Positions 9,972 to 19,028 of a DNA stretch of 64,000 nt are shown piece after piece (position 1 is the first letter of the stretch; each line of letters starts with the position of its first letter). The notes below the pieces were generated by a model. That model searched no databases and was not told the origin of the DNA. It worked only from the letters and a program-made list of their open reading frames with translations. A program made the translations under genes and the position numbers. Source of the DNA: DASQPA01 sp963757335 (lineage in GTDB: Bacteria > Acidobacteriota > Thermoanaerobaculia > Multivoradales > UBA5704); contig CAVWRJ010000025.1 in the NCBI GenBank assembly GCA_963757335.1, forward strand, positions 868,001-932,000, read 5' to 3'.

Positions 9972-10191
9972 TAGTACTAGTATAGCTTAAAGCTTCCTCC
10001 CCCAACCGGGCCAGGATGGCATCGCGATTTCTTGTACTATTCCAAAGAAATGATGAGCCTCCAAGAAAGCGGTAGTGCGGAACGAGCAGCGACATGAGCA
10101 AGATCGCGGTGCCAGTCCGGCGCGCCACCCCTAGCAAGCCGGCTCGAACCCTCCAATCTTCCTGACCTTCGATACGGTTGATCATCCTCCG
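9972..10191. promoter_or_regulatory. Divergent control region between DJ-1/PfpI gene and MFS transporter
   Basis: 220 nt separating two divergent starts. At 9975-9982 the sequence tactagta is a perfect 8-bp palindrome, nested in ttagtactagtata; on the minus strand TATACT (9984-9979) would be a good -10 box only 8 nt before the DJ-1 start. A related ttagtactcc lies just upstream of the monooxygenase start, at 9068-9077. The palindrome could be a regulator site; the assignment rests on pattern only. Confidence 0.35.
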
Positions 10192-11514
10192 ATGCCCGAC
10201 ATCTCCCTTACCTCTTCCGGCGGACAGTTGTGGAACCGTAACTTCCTCCTCCTCTGGCAGGGCCAAGCGGTCAGCCAAATCGGCAATCAGGCATTCGCGG
10301 TCGCCATGCTCTACTGGACTCTGAAGACCACGGGATCGGCTAGCATCATGGGGTTGCTCCTGGCGGTCTCGGCCCTGCCCGCGATCTTCTTGGGCCCCCT
10401 GGGCGGCGCCTTCGCCGACCATTTCGGGCGCGTGCGGATCCTCCTCTGCGCGGATCTGCTCTCGGGAACCGCCATGCTCGCGCTCGCCCTTGTCATGCTC
10501 GCGACCGGCTCGCCTCGGATCATTCTCCCCATGCTGGTCGGGGTCTCGGCCCTTTTGGGGGCGGTCCGCGCTTTCTTCCAGCCGGCGCTGCTGGCGGCCA
10601 TTCCCGACTTGGTGCCCGCCAGCCGCCTGGAGGCCGCCAACGCGGTCCACCAGTTCGCCGGCCAGGGCTCCCTACTCCTCGGCCAGGGTCTGGGCGGCGT
10701 GCTCTACACCCTTCTCGGCGCCCCACTCCTGTTCCTGGGCGATGCAGTGACCTTTTTCCTCTCCGCCGTCTGCACCGCCTGCATTCGCCTCCCGCAGCAG
10801 CCGGCCGCACCGCTCACGCCGAAGCTCGGCGGGCGAAGCGCCCTCCGCCACTTTCGCGCCGAAATCGTCGATGGCGTGCGCTACGCGCGGAGCACCCCGG
10901 GATTCTTCGCCTTCCTCCTCGCCGCGGCGGGCTTCAATTTCTTCCTCATGCCCATGCTGGTGCTGCTGCCGATCTACATCGAGAGATATCTGCACGCCGG
11001 GCCCGAGTGGTACGGCTTCCTGCTCGCTGCCATGAGCCTCGGCTCGCTTCTCGGGTTTTTGGCCTCCGGCTTGCTACGGCTCGAAGGCAGGGCACGCGGC
11101 CGTTGGGTCGTCGGGCTGATGCTCCTCGCCCCGACCTCCTTCCTCGCCCTCGGACTCGCCTCAAATCGGCCGACCGCTCTCCTCGCGACCTTCCTCCTGG
11201 GGGCGATGCTCGCCGTCATCAACGTCCAACTCCTCTCCATCCTCCAAGCGACGACACCGCCCGAGCTCCGGGGGCGGATCTTAAGCCTGCTCACGACGAT
11301 CTCGAGCGGCCTTATCCCCATCGGCATGGCCGTGGGGGGCGTCGCCGGTGATCTGTCGGGTAAGAACGTTCCGCTCGTCTATTTTATCTGTGGCCTGCTC
11401 GCTTTCCTCTTCGAACTCGCCCTGATGCTGCGCAGGAGCGTCAAAGCGTTCCTCTCGCACCCGAGCCCTCCCGGATTCGCGATGGCTGCTCCGAGAGGCG
11501 TCACCCTTGACTAG
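10192..11514 (+). CDS. MFS transporter, EntS/MFS_3-type exporter
   Basis: 440 residues with about 12 hydrophobic segments. The start FLLLWQGQAVSQIGNQAFAVAMLYW and the loop 2-3 motif GPLGGAFADHFGRVRIL are typical of the MFS_3 family, which includes enterobactin exporter EntS and macrolide exporters. FFQPALLAAIPDLVP and LEAANAVHQF fit the same group. The family exports small amphiphilic molecules by proton antiport, so export of the lipopeptide made by the neighbouring synthetase is the natural guess. It is transcribed away from the synthetase and alone. No Shine-Dalgarno sequence precedes the ATG. Alternative: a general drug exporter unrelated to the cluster. Confidence 0.85.
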   Translation: MPDISLTSSGGQLWNRNFLLLWQGQAVSQIGNQAFAVAMLYWTLKTTGSASIMGLLLAVSALPAIFLGPLGGAFADHFGRVRILLCADLLSGTAMLALALVMLATGSPRIILPMLVGVSALLGAVRAFFQPALLAAIPDLVPASRLEAANAVHQFAGQGSLLLGQGLGGVLYTLLGAPLLFLGDAVTFFLSAVCTACIRLPQQPAAPLTPKLGGRSALRHFRAEIVDGVRYARSTPGFFAFLLAAAGFNFFLMPMLVLLPIYIERYLHAGPEWYGFLLAAMSLGSLLGFLASGLLRLEGRARGRWVVGLMLLAPTSFLALGLASNRPTALLATFLLGAMLAVINVQLLSILQATTPPELRGRILSLLTTISSGLIPIGMAVGGVAGDLSGKNVPLVYFICGLLAFLFELALMLRRSVKAFLSHPSPPGFAMAAPRGVTLD

Positions 11515-11721
11515 GCGGCAGCCCGGCGGCTCGCCCTGGTCGAGGGACTCCAAGCGCGGAAGGTCCCGAAGGACAACGGCGATGAATGAAAGCCCGCGGG
11601 ATCAAGTCCGGATGGGCCTGATGGCCGCCCCAGCACCGGCCCGCCAGAACCCGCCTGTGACGTCTGTGCGCCGCGGAACGAAATCGCACTACTGAGGGTA
11701 ATCGTAAGTGCTTGATTCTAT

Positions 11722-11798
11722 TGGTGCGGCTGAGAGGACTCGAACCTCCGACCTTGAGTTTAGGAAACTCCTGCTCTTTCCACCTGAGCTACAGCCGC
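11722..11798 (-). tRNA. tRNA-Arg (anticodon CCU)
   Basis: 77-nt cloverleaf on the minus strand: acceptor gcggctg/cagccgc, D-arm gctc/gagc with GG in the loop, anticodon loop ttcctaa giving CCU (reads AGG), T-arm ggagg/cctct with loop ttcgagt, and encoded CCA (11724-11722). The anticodon stem has one G-A mismatch at its outer pair. It lies 28 nt after the apt stop and may be co-transcribed. Its 3' end faces the NRPS/MFS region, the usual orientation for an island inserted in a tRNA. Confidence 0.95.
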
Positions 11799-11826
11799 CC
11801 GTGTTCGATTATATCCGCTCGCGCGG

Positions 11827-12342
11827 TCAGTACCGGATCAGCGACTCGACCTCGTACCCTTTGAGCTTCTCGCGCCCGGGGAGGAAGGTGAGCTCGATGA
11901 TGAAGCCGAAGCCGGCGACGATGCCGCCCGCCGACTCGACCAGGCGGGCGCCGGCCAGGGCCGTGCCTCCCGTGGCGATCAGATCGTCGACGATCAGCAC
12001 CCGCTCGCCCGGCTCGATGGCCCCCTCGTGCATCTCGATCGCGTCCGAGCCGTACTCCAGATCGTAGCTCTGGCGGATCGTCTTCGCCGGCAGCTTCCCC
12101 GGCTTCCTGACCGGCACGAAGCCGGCGTTCAAGTCGTAGGCCACGATCGGGCCGAACATGAAGCCGCGCGCCTCGATGCCGATCACCTTGTCGATCCGCT
12201 GCTGGGCGAAGAGCCAGACGAAGCGGTCGACGGTCATCCGCAGGGCGAGCGGATTCTTGAGGAGCGTCGTGATGTCGTAGAAGAGGATCCCCGGCTTGGG
12301 AAAGTCGGGAACCTCGCGGATGTGGGCCTTCAGGTCGTCCAT
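11827..12342 (-). CDS. apt: Adenine phosphoribosyltransferase
   Basis: Converts adenine and PRPP to AMP. 171 residues, the usual family length. IREVPDFPKPGILFYDIT at the N-terminus, GIEARGFMFG, KPGKLPAKT and the PRPP-binding VLIVDDLIATGGTA are all present. ATG 12342 is set by AGGAGGAGAGAG just upstream. A longer reading that fuses this protein to acylphosphatase arises only because the acylphosphatase frame is disturbed (see that entry). As last protein gene of an operon led by mtnP it would recycle the adenine released by methylthioadenosine phosphorolysis. Confidence 0.95.
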   Translation of the reverse strand: MDDLKAHIREVPDFPKPGILFYDITTLLKNPLALRMTVDRFVWLFAQQRIDKVIGIEARGFMFGPIVAYDLNAGFVPVRKPGKLPAKTIRQSYDLEYGSDAIEMHEGAIEPGERVLIVDDLIATGGTALAGARLVESAGGIVAGFGFIIELTFLPGREKLKGYEVESLIRY

Positions 12343-12356
12343 GCCTCTCTCCTCCT

Positions 12357-12654
12357 CTAGTGGTCGATCTCGAAACCGTCCCAGTCGGGGACGCTCGCGA
12401 GCTCCTGCTCTTCGATCCCCTGCACCCGCCCGCCGGGCGGCCCCTGGCGGAGCCGCTCGCGGAGACCGGCAAGCTTCGCGAGCATCGCCCGACGCCAGGA
12501 CCTCGACGCTGCCGTCCGGGAGGTTTCTCACCCGGCCGGCCAGGCCCAGCTCGCGGGCGGCCTGGCGGGCGAACCAGCGGAACCCCACCCCCTGCACTCG
12601 GCCGGTGAGCCGCAGGCGCACGGCGGTCGCCTGTGCGGAAGGCCCATCGCTCAC
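12357..12654 (-). pseudogene. Acylphosphatase, frameshifted
   Basis: The N-terminal half is a normal acylphosphatase: LTGRVQGVGFRWFARQAA with the catalytic Arg, then VRNLPDGSVEVLASG with the catalytic Asn. After about residue 57 the family sequence moves to another frame, continuing as AKLAGLRERL ... VPDWDGFEIDH and ending in TAG 12357, right before the apt ribosome-binding site. The span is 298 nt, one more than a multiple of three, so one extra base near 12481-12492 explains everything. The restored product would have about 98 residues, the family norm. GTG 12654 overlaps the pcm stop (GTGA). Small cytosolic enzyme hydrolysing acyl phosphates. The break may be sequencing error rather than decay. 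Confidence 0.8.
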
Positions 12655-13310
12655 GGCTCCTTGCCTTCCTTCCAGCCGTGGCGGCCGAGGAGGGGCACGA
12701 AGGCGACCTCCTCGCCCTCGCGGCGCCGGAGCTCCCCTTTGGCCGACTTCCGGTAGAGGACCAGCCGCTGGAGGCTCCGCGTCCCCTCGGGGAGGAGGAG
12801 GGCGCCGCCCGGCGCGAGTTGGCCGAGGAGCGGCTCCGGCACCTTGGGCGCCCCGGCGGTGACCAGGATGCGGTCGAAGGGCGCCACCTCGCTCCAGCCC
12901 ACCGTGCCGTCGAAGACCTGGATCTTGACGTTGTCGAGCGCCATCTCGCGCATGCGCTGGATCGCCTGGTGGGCGAGCTCGGGCACCCGCTCCAGGCTGT
13001 AGACGCGCTTCGCCAGGAGACCGAGGATCGCCGTCTGGTAGCCGGAGCCGGTGCCGATTTCGAGCACCGTGTGGCTGGGGCGGAGCTCCAAGAGCTCGCT
13101 CATCCGCGCCACGATGTAGGGCTGGGAGATGGTCTGGCTGGCGCCGATCGGGAGAGCATGGTCGCCGTAGGCGCGGCTCTTCATGTGGTCCTTGACGAAG
13201 AGGTGGCGCGGCACCTTCCGCATGGCGGCAAGCACCCGCTCGTCCTGGACCCCGCGGCCGGCGATCAGGTCCCTCACCATACGCTCGCGCTGCACGGCGT
13301 AGTCGCTCAC
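12651..13310 (-). CDS. pcm: Protein-L-isoaspartate O-methyltransferase
   Basis: SAM-dependent repair enzyme that methylates isoaspartyl residues in aged proteins. 219 residues. VPRHLFV, YGDHALPIG, QTISQPYIVARM and the SAM motif VLEIGTGSGYQTAIL are diagnostic, followed by DRILVTAGAP. The start is GTG 13310, which overlaps the surE stop by GTGA and leaves a standard N-terminus; a longer in-frame reading to 13463 overlaps surE deeply and has no homologous look. surE-pcm adjacency is classical in Proteobacteria. Confidence 0.95.
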   Translation of the reverse strand: MSDYAVQRERMVRDLIAGRGVQDERVLAAMRKVPRHLFVKDHMKSRAYGDHALPIGASQTISQPYIVARMSELLELRPSHTVLEIGTGSGYQTAILGLLAKRVYSLERVPELAHQAIQRMREMALDNVKIQVFDGTVGWSEVAPFDRILVTAGAPKVPEPLLGQLAPGGALLLPEGTRSLQRLVLYRKSAKGELRRREGEEVAFVPLLGRHGWKEGKEP

Positions 13311-14092
13311 GCCGGAGACACCGGGAAGAGGCCGGCCAGCCGGTCGCGGAGCGGCACGAAGGATTCGAGGCCGGGGTAGTAGGTCAAATCCAGGTGGAGC
13401 GGGGTGATCGAGATCCGGCTCGCCGACACCGCCTCGTAGTCGGTGCCGCTCTCCTCCCGCCACTGCGGGGTGCCGGCGATCCAGTAGTACTTGCGGCCGC
13501 GGGGGTCGAGGTTCTCGACCACCGACTGCTTGTAGTAGCGCCGCCCGAGCCGGGTGAAGGAGAGCCCCCCGACCGGCCCCGCCGGCACGTTGACGTTCAA
13601 GAGGAGATCTTTCGGCAGCTCCGAGCCCTCGGGAGTGAGGAGGGTGTCGACCAGCTGGCGGGCGAAGCGCGCCGCGGGCTCGAAGGAGAAACCCTCCGCC
13701 ACCTCCTGGGAGAGGGCGATCGAAGGGATCCCCAGAAGGTTCCCCTCGAAGCAGGCGGAGACCGTCCCCGAGTAGGTGACGTCGTCCCCCAGGTTGAAGC
13801 CGAAGTTGATTCCCGAGACGACGAAATCGGGCGGATGGTCCTTCAAGAGGGCGAGAACCCCCAGGTTGACGCAGTCGGTGGGCGTGCCGTCGACCGCGTA
13901 CCAGTTCTCCTGCATCCGTTGCATGCGGAGTGGCCGGGAGAGGGTGAGGGCATGCCCGGTGGCGCTCTGCTCCCGATCGGGGGCGACGACGACCACCTCG
14001 GCGATCTCCCCGAGCGACGCGGCGAGGAGCTTGATCCCCTCGGAGAAAATACCGTCGTCGTTGGTGACCAGGATGCGTGTCGAGCGGGGCAT
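13307..14092 (-). CDS. surE: 5'/3'-nucleotidase SurE
   Basis: Survival protein E, a metal-dependent nucleotidase and exopolyphosphatase. 261 residues. ILVTNDDGIFSEGI holds the paired metal-binding aspartates near the N-terminus; VVAPDREQSATGHALTL, VDGTPTDCVNLG, VSGINFGFNLG and YSGTVSACFEG are the other family blocks. Starts at ATG 14092, 38 nt after mtnP, and ends overlapping pcm. It would dephosphorylate nucleoside monophosphates in the same repair/salvage operon. Confidence 0.96.
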   Translation of the reverse strand: MPRSTRILVTNDDGIFSEGIKLLAASLGEIAEVVVVAPDREQSATGHALTLSRPLRMQRMQENWYAVDGTPTDCVNLGVLALLKDHPPDFVVSGINFGFNLGDDVTYSGTVSACFEGNLLGIPSIALSQEVAEGFSFEPAARFARQLVDTLLTPEGSELPKDLLLNVNVPAGPVGGLSFTRLGRRYYKQSVVENLDPRGRKYYWIAGTPQWREESGTDYEAVSASRISITPLHLDLTYYPGLESFVPLRDRLAGLFPVSPA

Positions 14093-14130
14093 CGGCTTCG
14101 GGATGTCAGGGAGGTCGACGGGACTCCGCC

Positions 14131-15009
14131 TCAGGCGCGGGGCTGCCGGTACTTCCCGATGATCGGCTGGAGAGCCTTGAGGGTCTCGTTCGGCACCAGG
14201 TCGGGCTCGGTGATGAGCGACATCTGGAGGGCGCTCTCGCAGAGGCAGCCGCGGCCGGGGTGAGCGGCCAGGCTCTTGAGGATCTCCCGCACCACCTCCT
14301 GCGACATCACGGCGTTCTGCTGGACGACCTGCATCACCGCCTCGCCGGAGACCGCCTCCTCGCTCTCGTGCCAGCAGTCGTAGTCGGTGATCATGGAGAG
14401 GGAGGCGTAGCAGATCTCGGCCTCGCGGGCGAGCCGCGCCTCCTGGAGGTTGGTCATGCCGATGACGTCGACCCCGTGGCTCCGGTAGATCTCGGACTCC
14501 GCCCGGGTCGAGAACTGCGGCCCCTCCATGCAGACGTAGGTGCCCCCCTGGTGGACCGTGGCGCCGGCGGCGCGCGCCGCCTCGACGAAGAGGGGGACGA
14601 GCCGCGGGCAGATCGGCTTGGCGAGGGAGACGTGGGCGACGAGACCGTTGCCGAAGAAGGTGTCCGGCCGGTGCCGGGTGCGGTCGTAGAACTGGTCGGG
14701 GACGACGATGTCGGTCGGCTTGTAGTCGATCTTCATCGAGCCCACGGCCGAGACCGAGATCAGCTGCTCGACTCCCAGGACCTTGAAGCCGTAGATGTTG
14801 GCCCGATAGTTGAGCTCGGTCGGCAGGAGCCGGTGGCCGCGGCCATGGCGGGGCAGGAAGACGACGGGCTGGCCGTCGAGCTCGCCCAGGACATAGGGAT
14901 CGGAGGGGTCGCCGAAGGGGGTCTCGATCCGCTTCTGCTCACGGACGACCATCCCCTCCATCTGGTAGAGGCCACTGCCGCCGATCACACCGATACGCAA
15001 GTCAGTCAT
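14131..15009 (-). CDS. mtnP: S-methyl-5'-thioadenosine phosphorylase
   Basis: Cleaves methylthioadenosine with phosphate to adenine and 5-methylthioribose-1-phosphate. 292 residues. GVIGGSGLY, FLPRHGRGHRLLPTELNYRA, SAVGSM, YVCMEGPQFSTRAESE and VIGMTNLQEARLAREAEI are the MTAP signatures; PRHGRGH..LP distinguishes it from ordinary purine nucleoside phosphorylases. ATG 15009 follows GAGGAGAG. It leads the operon mtnP-surE-pcm-acylphosphatase-apt, and apt would use its adenine product. Confidence 0.95.
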   Translation of the reverse strand: MTDLRIGVIGGSGLYQMEGMVVREQKRIETPFGDPSDPYVLGELDGQPVVFLPRHGRGHRLLPTELNYRANIYGFKVLGVEQLISVSAVGSMKIDYKPTDIVVPDQFYDRTRHRPDTFFGNGLVAHVSLAKPICPRLVPLFVEAARAAGATVHQGGTYVCMEGPQFSTRAESEIYRSHGVDVIGMTNLQEARLAREAEICYASLSMITDYDCWHESEEAVSGEAVMQVVQQNAVMSQEVVREILKSLAAHPGRGCLCESALQMSLITEPDLVPNETLKALQPIIGKYRQPRA

Positions 15010-15423
15010 CTTCTAGCTCTCCTCGAAACGGGGTTGGGGACCAACCGGGGCCGGCAGAGTCTAACCCGGAATGGGCTTCAGGCGTAGCCGGAGGCTCCAC
15101 CCTGGTTCCGCCCTGGCCCGAGGCGAAGGGGCGGGCGGGTCCCTGGGCGGGTCCCTCCCCCTGGGAGGGTGGCGGTTGGAGAAGGGGAGGCAAGGAGGGG
15201 GGTGACAGCGGATGTCCACCGAGCTTCTTGAGTGCCAGGCTGGCACCCATCGGGTCGGCCTTCAAGCTTCTGAAATGATTCTTCCCTTTTCGACACTCTG
15301 ACTTCGAGTACAGGCGGTCCTCCTCGATCCCTCTGTTGGACGTCGCAAGACGGCGAGACGGGGCCGACCGACACCGGACCCTCGGGCCATACCGGGACGT
15401 CCTCTACGGGAGAAGGATCGATC
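15010..15423. other. Divergent intergenic region upstream of mtnP and of the ELW-repeat gene
   Basis: 414 nt with no gene. The half nearest mtnP (15110-15200) is G/C low-complexity sequence, with gcgggtccctgggcgggtccct at the heart of short direct repeats. The half nearest 15424 is less GC-rich; AGAAGGA at 15410-15416 is the ribosome-binding site of the rightward gene. Promoters for both directions must lie here but no strong hexamers stand out. Confidence 0.5.
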
Positions 15424-18400
15424 ATGAAGAGCCTCGTGCCAAGTGCCATGTGCCTCTTAGCCCTCCTCGCCGGTCTCGCCGTACCCGCCCACGCCCAGAC
15501 CGCCACTCGGGTCAAGGATATCCAGGGCGACGACTATCTATGGCACAGCGGGACCTATGCCGTCACCCTCGCTGCGGCCGGCGACCAGGCCTTCTTCATC
15601 TCCGGCCATACCACCAACAAGGTGGCGGTCGTCAATGCCGACGGCACGGAGAGCACGATTCTCCTCGACCTCTGCCCAGGGGACGACTGCTTCACCGACC
15701 CTCCCTGGCTCGTTGGCTCGCTCGGCCGCCTCGTCCTCTTCAGCGTGCAGACCGGCAAGACGAACCTCCTCTTCCGCAGCGACGGAACCCGGGAGGGTAC
15801 CTACCCCCTCGGGGTAGCGGGCGTCGATACCAGGCAGCTGGCCGTGGCCGGAGGGCTGGCGTACTTCCTCCGCTTTCCCGCGGGAGCTCCGGTCGAGATC
15901 TGGGTGAGTGACGGTTCCGTGGCTGGGACCCGGCGGATTCCCTGGGCTCCGGCCGACGTGGCCGGTCCGTCCCCCACCCTGACCGCGGTCGGGCAGCGCG
16001 TCTTCTTCCTCGACGGCAGAGATCTCTGGACGAGCGACGGCACCGCCGAAGGCGCGGTCCTCCTGCGCTCCTTCGCGGCGAACGACTCGCCCGGCGGCCT
16101 CGTGGGCGGGACCCATCGCCTCTACTTCTCGACCTCGCTGGCCGGCGGCGGCGGCGGCAGAAAGATCTGGGAGAGCGACGGCACCCCCCAGGGCACCCTT
16201 CCCGTTCCGGGACTGCCGACCGTTCCCGACCGGATACCCCAGCTCGGCAGGGTGGGGGATCACCTGTACCTGGCCATTACCGATCCGGATCACGGCCAGG
16301 AGCTGTGGACGAGCGACGGCACCGCCGCGGGCTCCCGCCGGGTGAGCGACTTTCCCAATCCTGCTCCGCCGGGCGATCTCATCGGCATCCCGCTCGTCGC
16401 CGAGCTCGGCGGGCGACAGGTGTTCGCGACCCAGGGTGGCCTCTGGGCGGCGTCTAGCGGCGCCGGCGGGGCCGGAGCCCTCTCTCCTGCTCGCGCCCGT
16501 CGGCCGGGTCCTGACCTCGGACCTCCTACTTCTGGGCCCCCGCGCCATCTTCCTCGGCAAGGGTGCGAAAGGCCTCGAGATCTGGTCGACGGACGGCACC
16601 CCAGCCGGCACGGAGCGGCTTGCCGTCGCCTGTGCCAGCCCTTGCAGCGCCAGAATCTGGGAGATTGAAGGGAGCGTCTATTTCAGCGTGGGCCCCGACT
16701 CCAAGGCCATCCTGTGGCGCACCGACGGCACTCTCGCCGGGACCCACCCGTTCACCGATACGCCGCTGTCGTTCGGCACCCCGGTGGTTGTCTCGGGACG
16801 GGTCTTTCTCCTCTCCGGCTCCGACCTCTACACGAGCGACGGCCGGCCGGGTGGGACCCACCCCGTGCCGGGTTTCGTCACCCCCGGCGGCGGCTCCTAT
16901 CCGGCGTACTTCCTGCCCTCCGGAGACCACCTGCTTTTCGCCGCCTGCTCCGGAGTGAGCCGGCAGATCTGGCAGACCGATGGCACGGCCGCCGGCACGG
17001 TCGCCCTCACCGCTCTCCCTCCGGACGAGGCCAACGGCTGCCCCTCCTGGCCCGCAAGGTTGGCCCAGGGCGGGGGACAGCTCTTCTTCTGGCAGGGGAA
17101 TTCGCGGATGTTCCGTCATTTTCAGCTCTGGCGACGGGACAGCGCGGGCAACCTCCTGAAGCTTGCGGAGGCAAACCCCTCCCCGCCGGACGACCCCGGG
17201 GCCCCCCAACTGGCCGTTCTCGGCGACGAGGTCTGGTACCTCGGCGCAGCTCCCTCGCAACTCGACGTCCGGATCTTCCGCAGCGACGGCACCGTCCCGG
17301 GATCGCGTCTCGCGACCGAGTTGGCGAAGATCAACTCTCCCTTCAGCCTCGTCGCAGCCGGAGGCCGCCTCTGGATCACCGGAGCCGAGGGGCTCTGGGT
17401 GAGCGACGGCTCCGAGGCCGGCACCCGGCTGCTCCCGGCCCCCAACGGCGGGATCATCCCGGCCGGCTCTTCGGTCTTCGTTTGGAGACACGACCTCGAC
17501 GGCCTTCTGGTCATCTGGCGGAGCGACGGCACCCTCGAAGGTACCGTCAAGCTGGCGACCCTGGACCTCGGGCAGGACCTTGCTGTCGGGAGGGGCACCC
17601 TGGTCGTCGGGAGCTCCCTCTACTTCGTGCTCGACACCTCCCAGGGGCGCAGCCTCTATCGCGTCGATGTCTCCGGGGCAACCCTCGTCCGGCAGTTCCC
17701 GGGAAACGCCCTGAACGATTTCGACGCCTACCCGACGGCGCTCGGCGGAAAAGTCTTCTTCTTCGCCAACGACCCGGTGCGCGGCCGCGCCCTATGGGGG
17801 ACCGACGGCACCCCGGCCGGAACGAGCCTGGTCCTGGCGCCTTCCGCCGGCCCCATCTCGAACCAGGTCGGTCAGCTCCTGGCGGCCGGCGGCCGGCTCT
17901 TCTTCGATTCCTGGGACCCGGTGCACGGTACTGAGCTCTGGCAGAGCGACGGCACCCCGGCGGGCACCCGCCTGGCCGCCGACATCGCCCCTGGGGCCTC
18001 CTCCTCCTTCCCCACCCAGCTCACGGCCTTTGGCGACCATCTCTTCTTCGCCGCCGATGACAACCTGACCGGCCGCGAGCTGTGGAGCTTCCCCCTCTCC
18101 GGCGCCGCCGGCTGCCAGCCCGGGGACACCCGGCTCTGCCTGACCGGTGGCCGCTTCCAGGTTGAGATCGCCTGGAAGGACTTCCACAGCAAGACCGGCG
18201 TCGGGCACGCCGTCCCCCTCACCGCGGACACCGGCTATTTCTGGTTCTTCGATCCGGCGAACGTCGAGACTGTCGTCAAGATCATCGATGCCCGCTCTCT
18301 CAACCAGGCTTTCTGGGTATTTTACGGGGCGCTCTCGAACGTCGAGTACACGGTGACGGTGACGGACACCGCGACCGGCCTCACCCGCCGCTACCTCAAT

Positions 18401-18886
18401 CCTCCCGGCCGCTTCGCGAGCGTCGGCGACACCGCCGGCTTCGGCCCCCAGGGAGCGTACGACGCCGAGCTCGCCCCAGTCCAGGCGCCTGCCTCCTCTC
18501 TCCTGCCGGCGCTCGTCTCGGTGCGGACGGACGCCCGCGCCGCAACCGGCATCTGCACCCCGGGGTCCCAGCGGCTCTGCCTCGCAGGCGGCCGCTTCGC
18601 CGTCACCGCGGCCTGGAAAGACTTCCAGGAGAGGACCGGGACCGGCACGGCCGTCCCGCTCACCCCGGACACCGGCTACTTCTGGTTCTTCTCGCCCGCT
18701 AATGTCGAGGTGGTGACCAAGGTGCTCGATGGCCGGGCGGTAACCGGGAAGTTCTGGTTCTTCTATGGAGCGCTGTCGAACGTCGAATACACGCTTACCG
18801 TCACCGACACGCAGACCGGGGCGGTCAAGACCTACAAGAACCCCTCCGGGCAGTTTGGGAGCGTCGGCGACACCGGGGCCTTCTGA
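15424..18886 (+). CDS. Secreted ELWxSDGTxxGT repeat protein with duplicated C-terminal domain (one frameshift)
   Basis: A signal peptide (about 25 residues, ending AHAQ) leads into about 15 copies of a ~45-60 residue motif of the type LWxSDGTxxGT (examples LWTSDGTAAG, IWQTDGTAAG, LWQSDGTPAG), probably blades of beta-propellers. The final ~220 residues are two copies of a ~105-residue domain: LCL..GRF.V...WKDF, DTGYFWFF.PANVE, FW.FYGALSNVEYT.TVTDT, SVGDT. The reading frame changes once, between about 16440 and 16490, in a G/C-rich stretch; the total of 3,463 nt is one base over a multiple of three, so one inserted base explains it and the repeats continue on both sides. Restored length is about 1,153 residues. 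Likely extracellular or outer-surface, function unknown; no catalytic motif is visible. The repeats are frequent in secreted proteins of Acidobacteriota and Myxococcota. Confidence 0.85.
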
Positions 18887-18930
18887 GGCTCAGCCTCGTT
18901 CTCCTAACCTGTAACAGACCTTGCATCCTG

Positions 18931-18949
18931 GAGCGCCGATAAGGCGCTC
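18931..18949 (+). terminator. Stem-loop after the ELW-repeat gene
   Basis: Perfect 7-bp stem gagcgcc/ggcgctc with a 5-nt loop, 45 nt downstream of the stop and between convergent genes. There is no T-run after it, so intrinsic termination is uncertain. A shorter gaggc/gcctc hairpin overlaps the stop codon itself. Confidence 0.35.
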
Positions 18950-19028
18950 TGTCCGAGCGGATATCCCAACCCGGTCCGCGCCTACCCTAAGGGAATCCCG
19001 CCCACCCAAAAGAAGAAGGAAGGCGCCT

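Noticed and set aside
11508..11695. Small frames on both strands between the MFS gene and the tRNA
   Set aside because: No ribosome-binding site and Arg/Pro-rich translations typical of chance frames.
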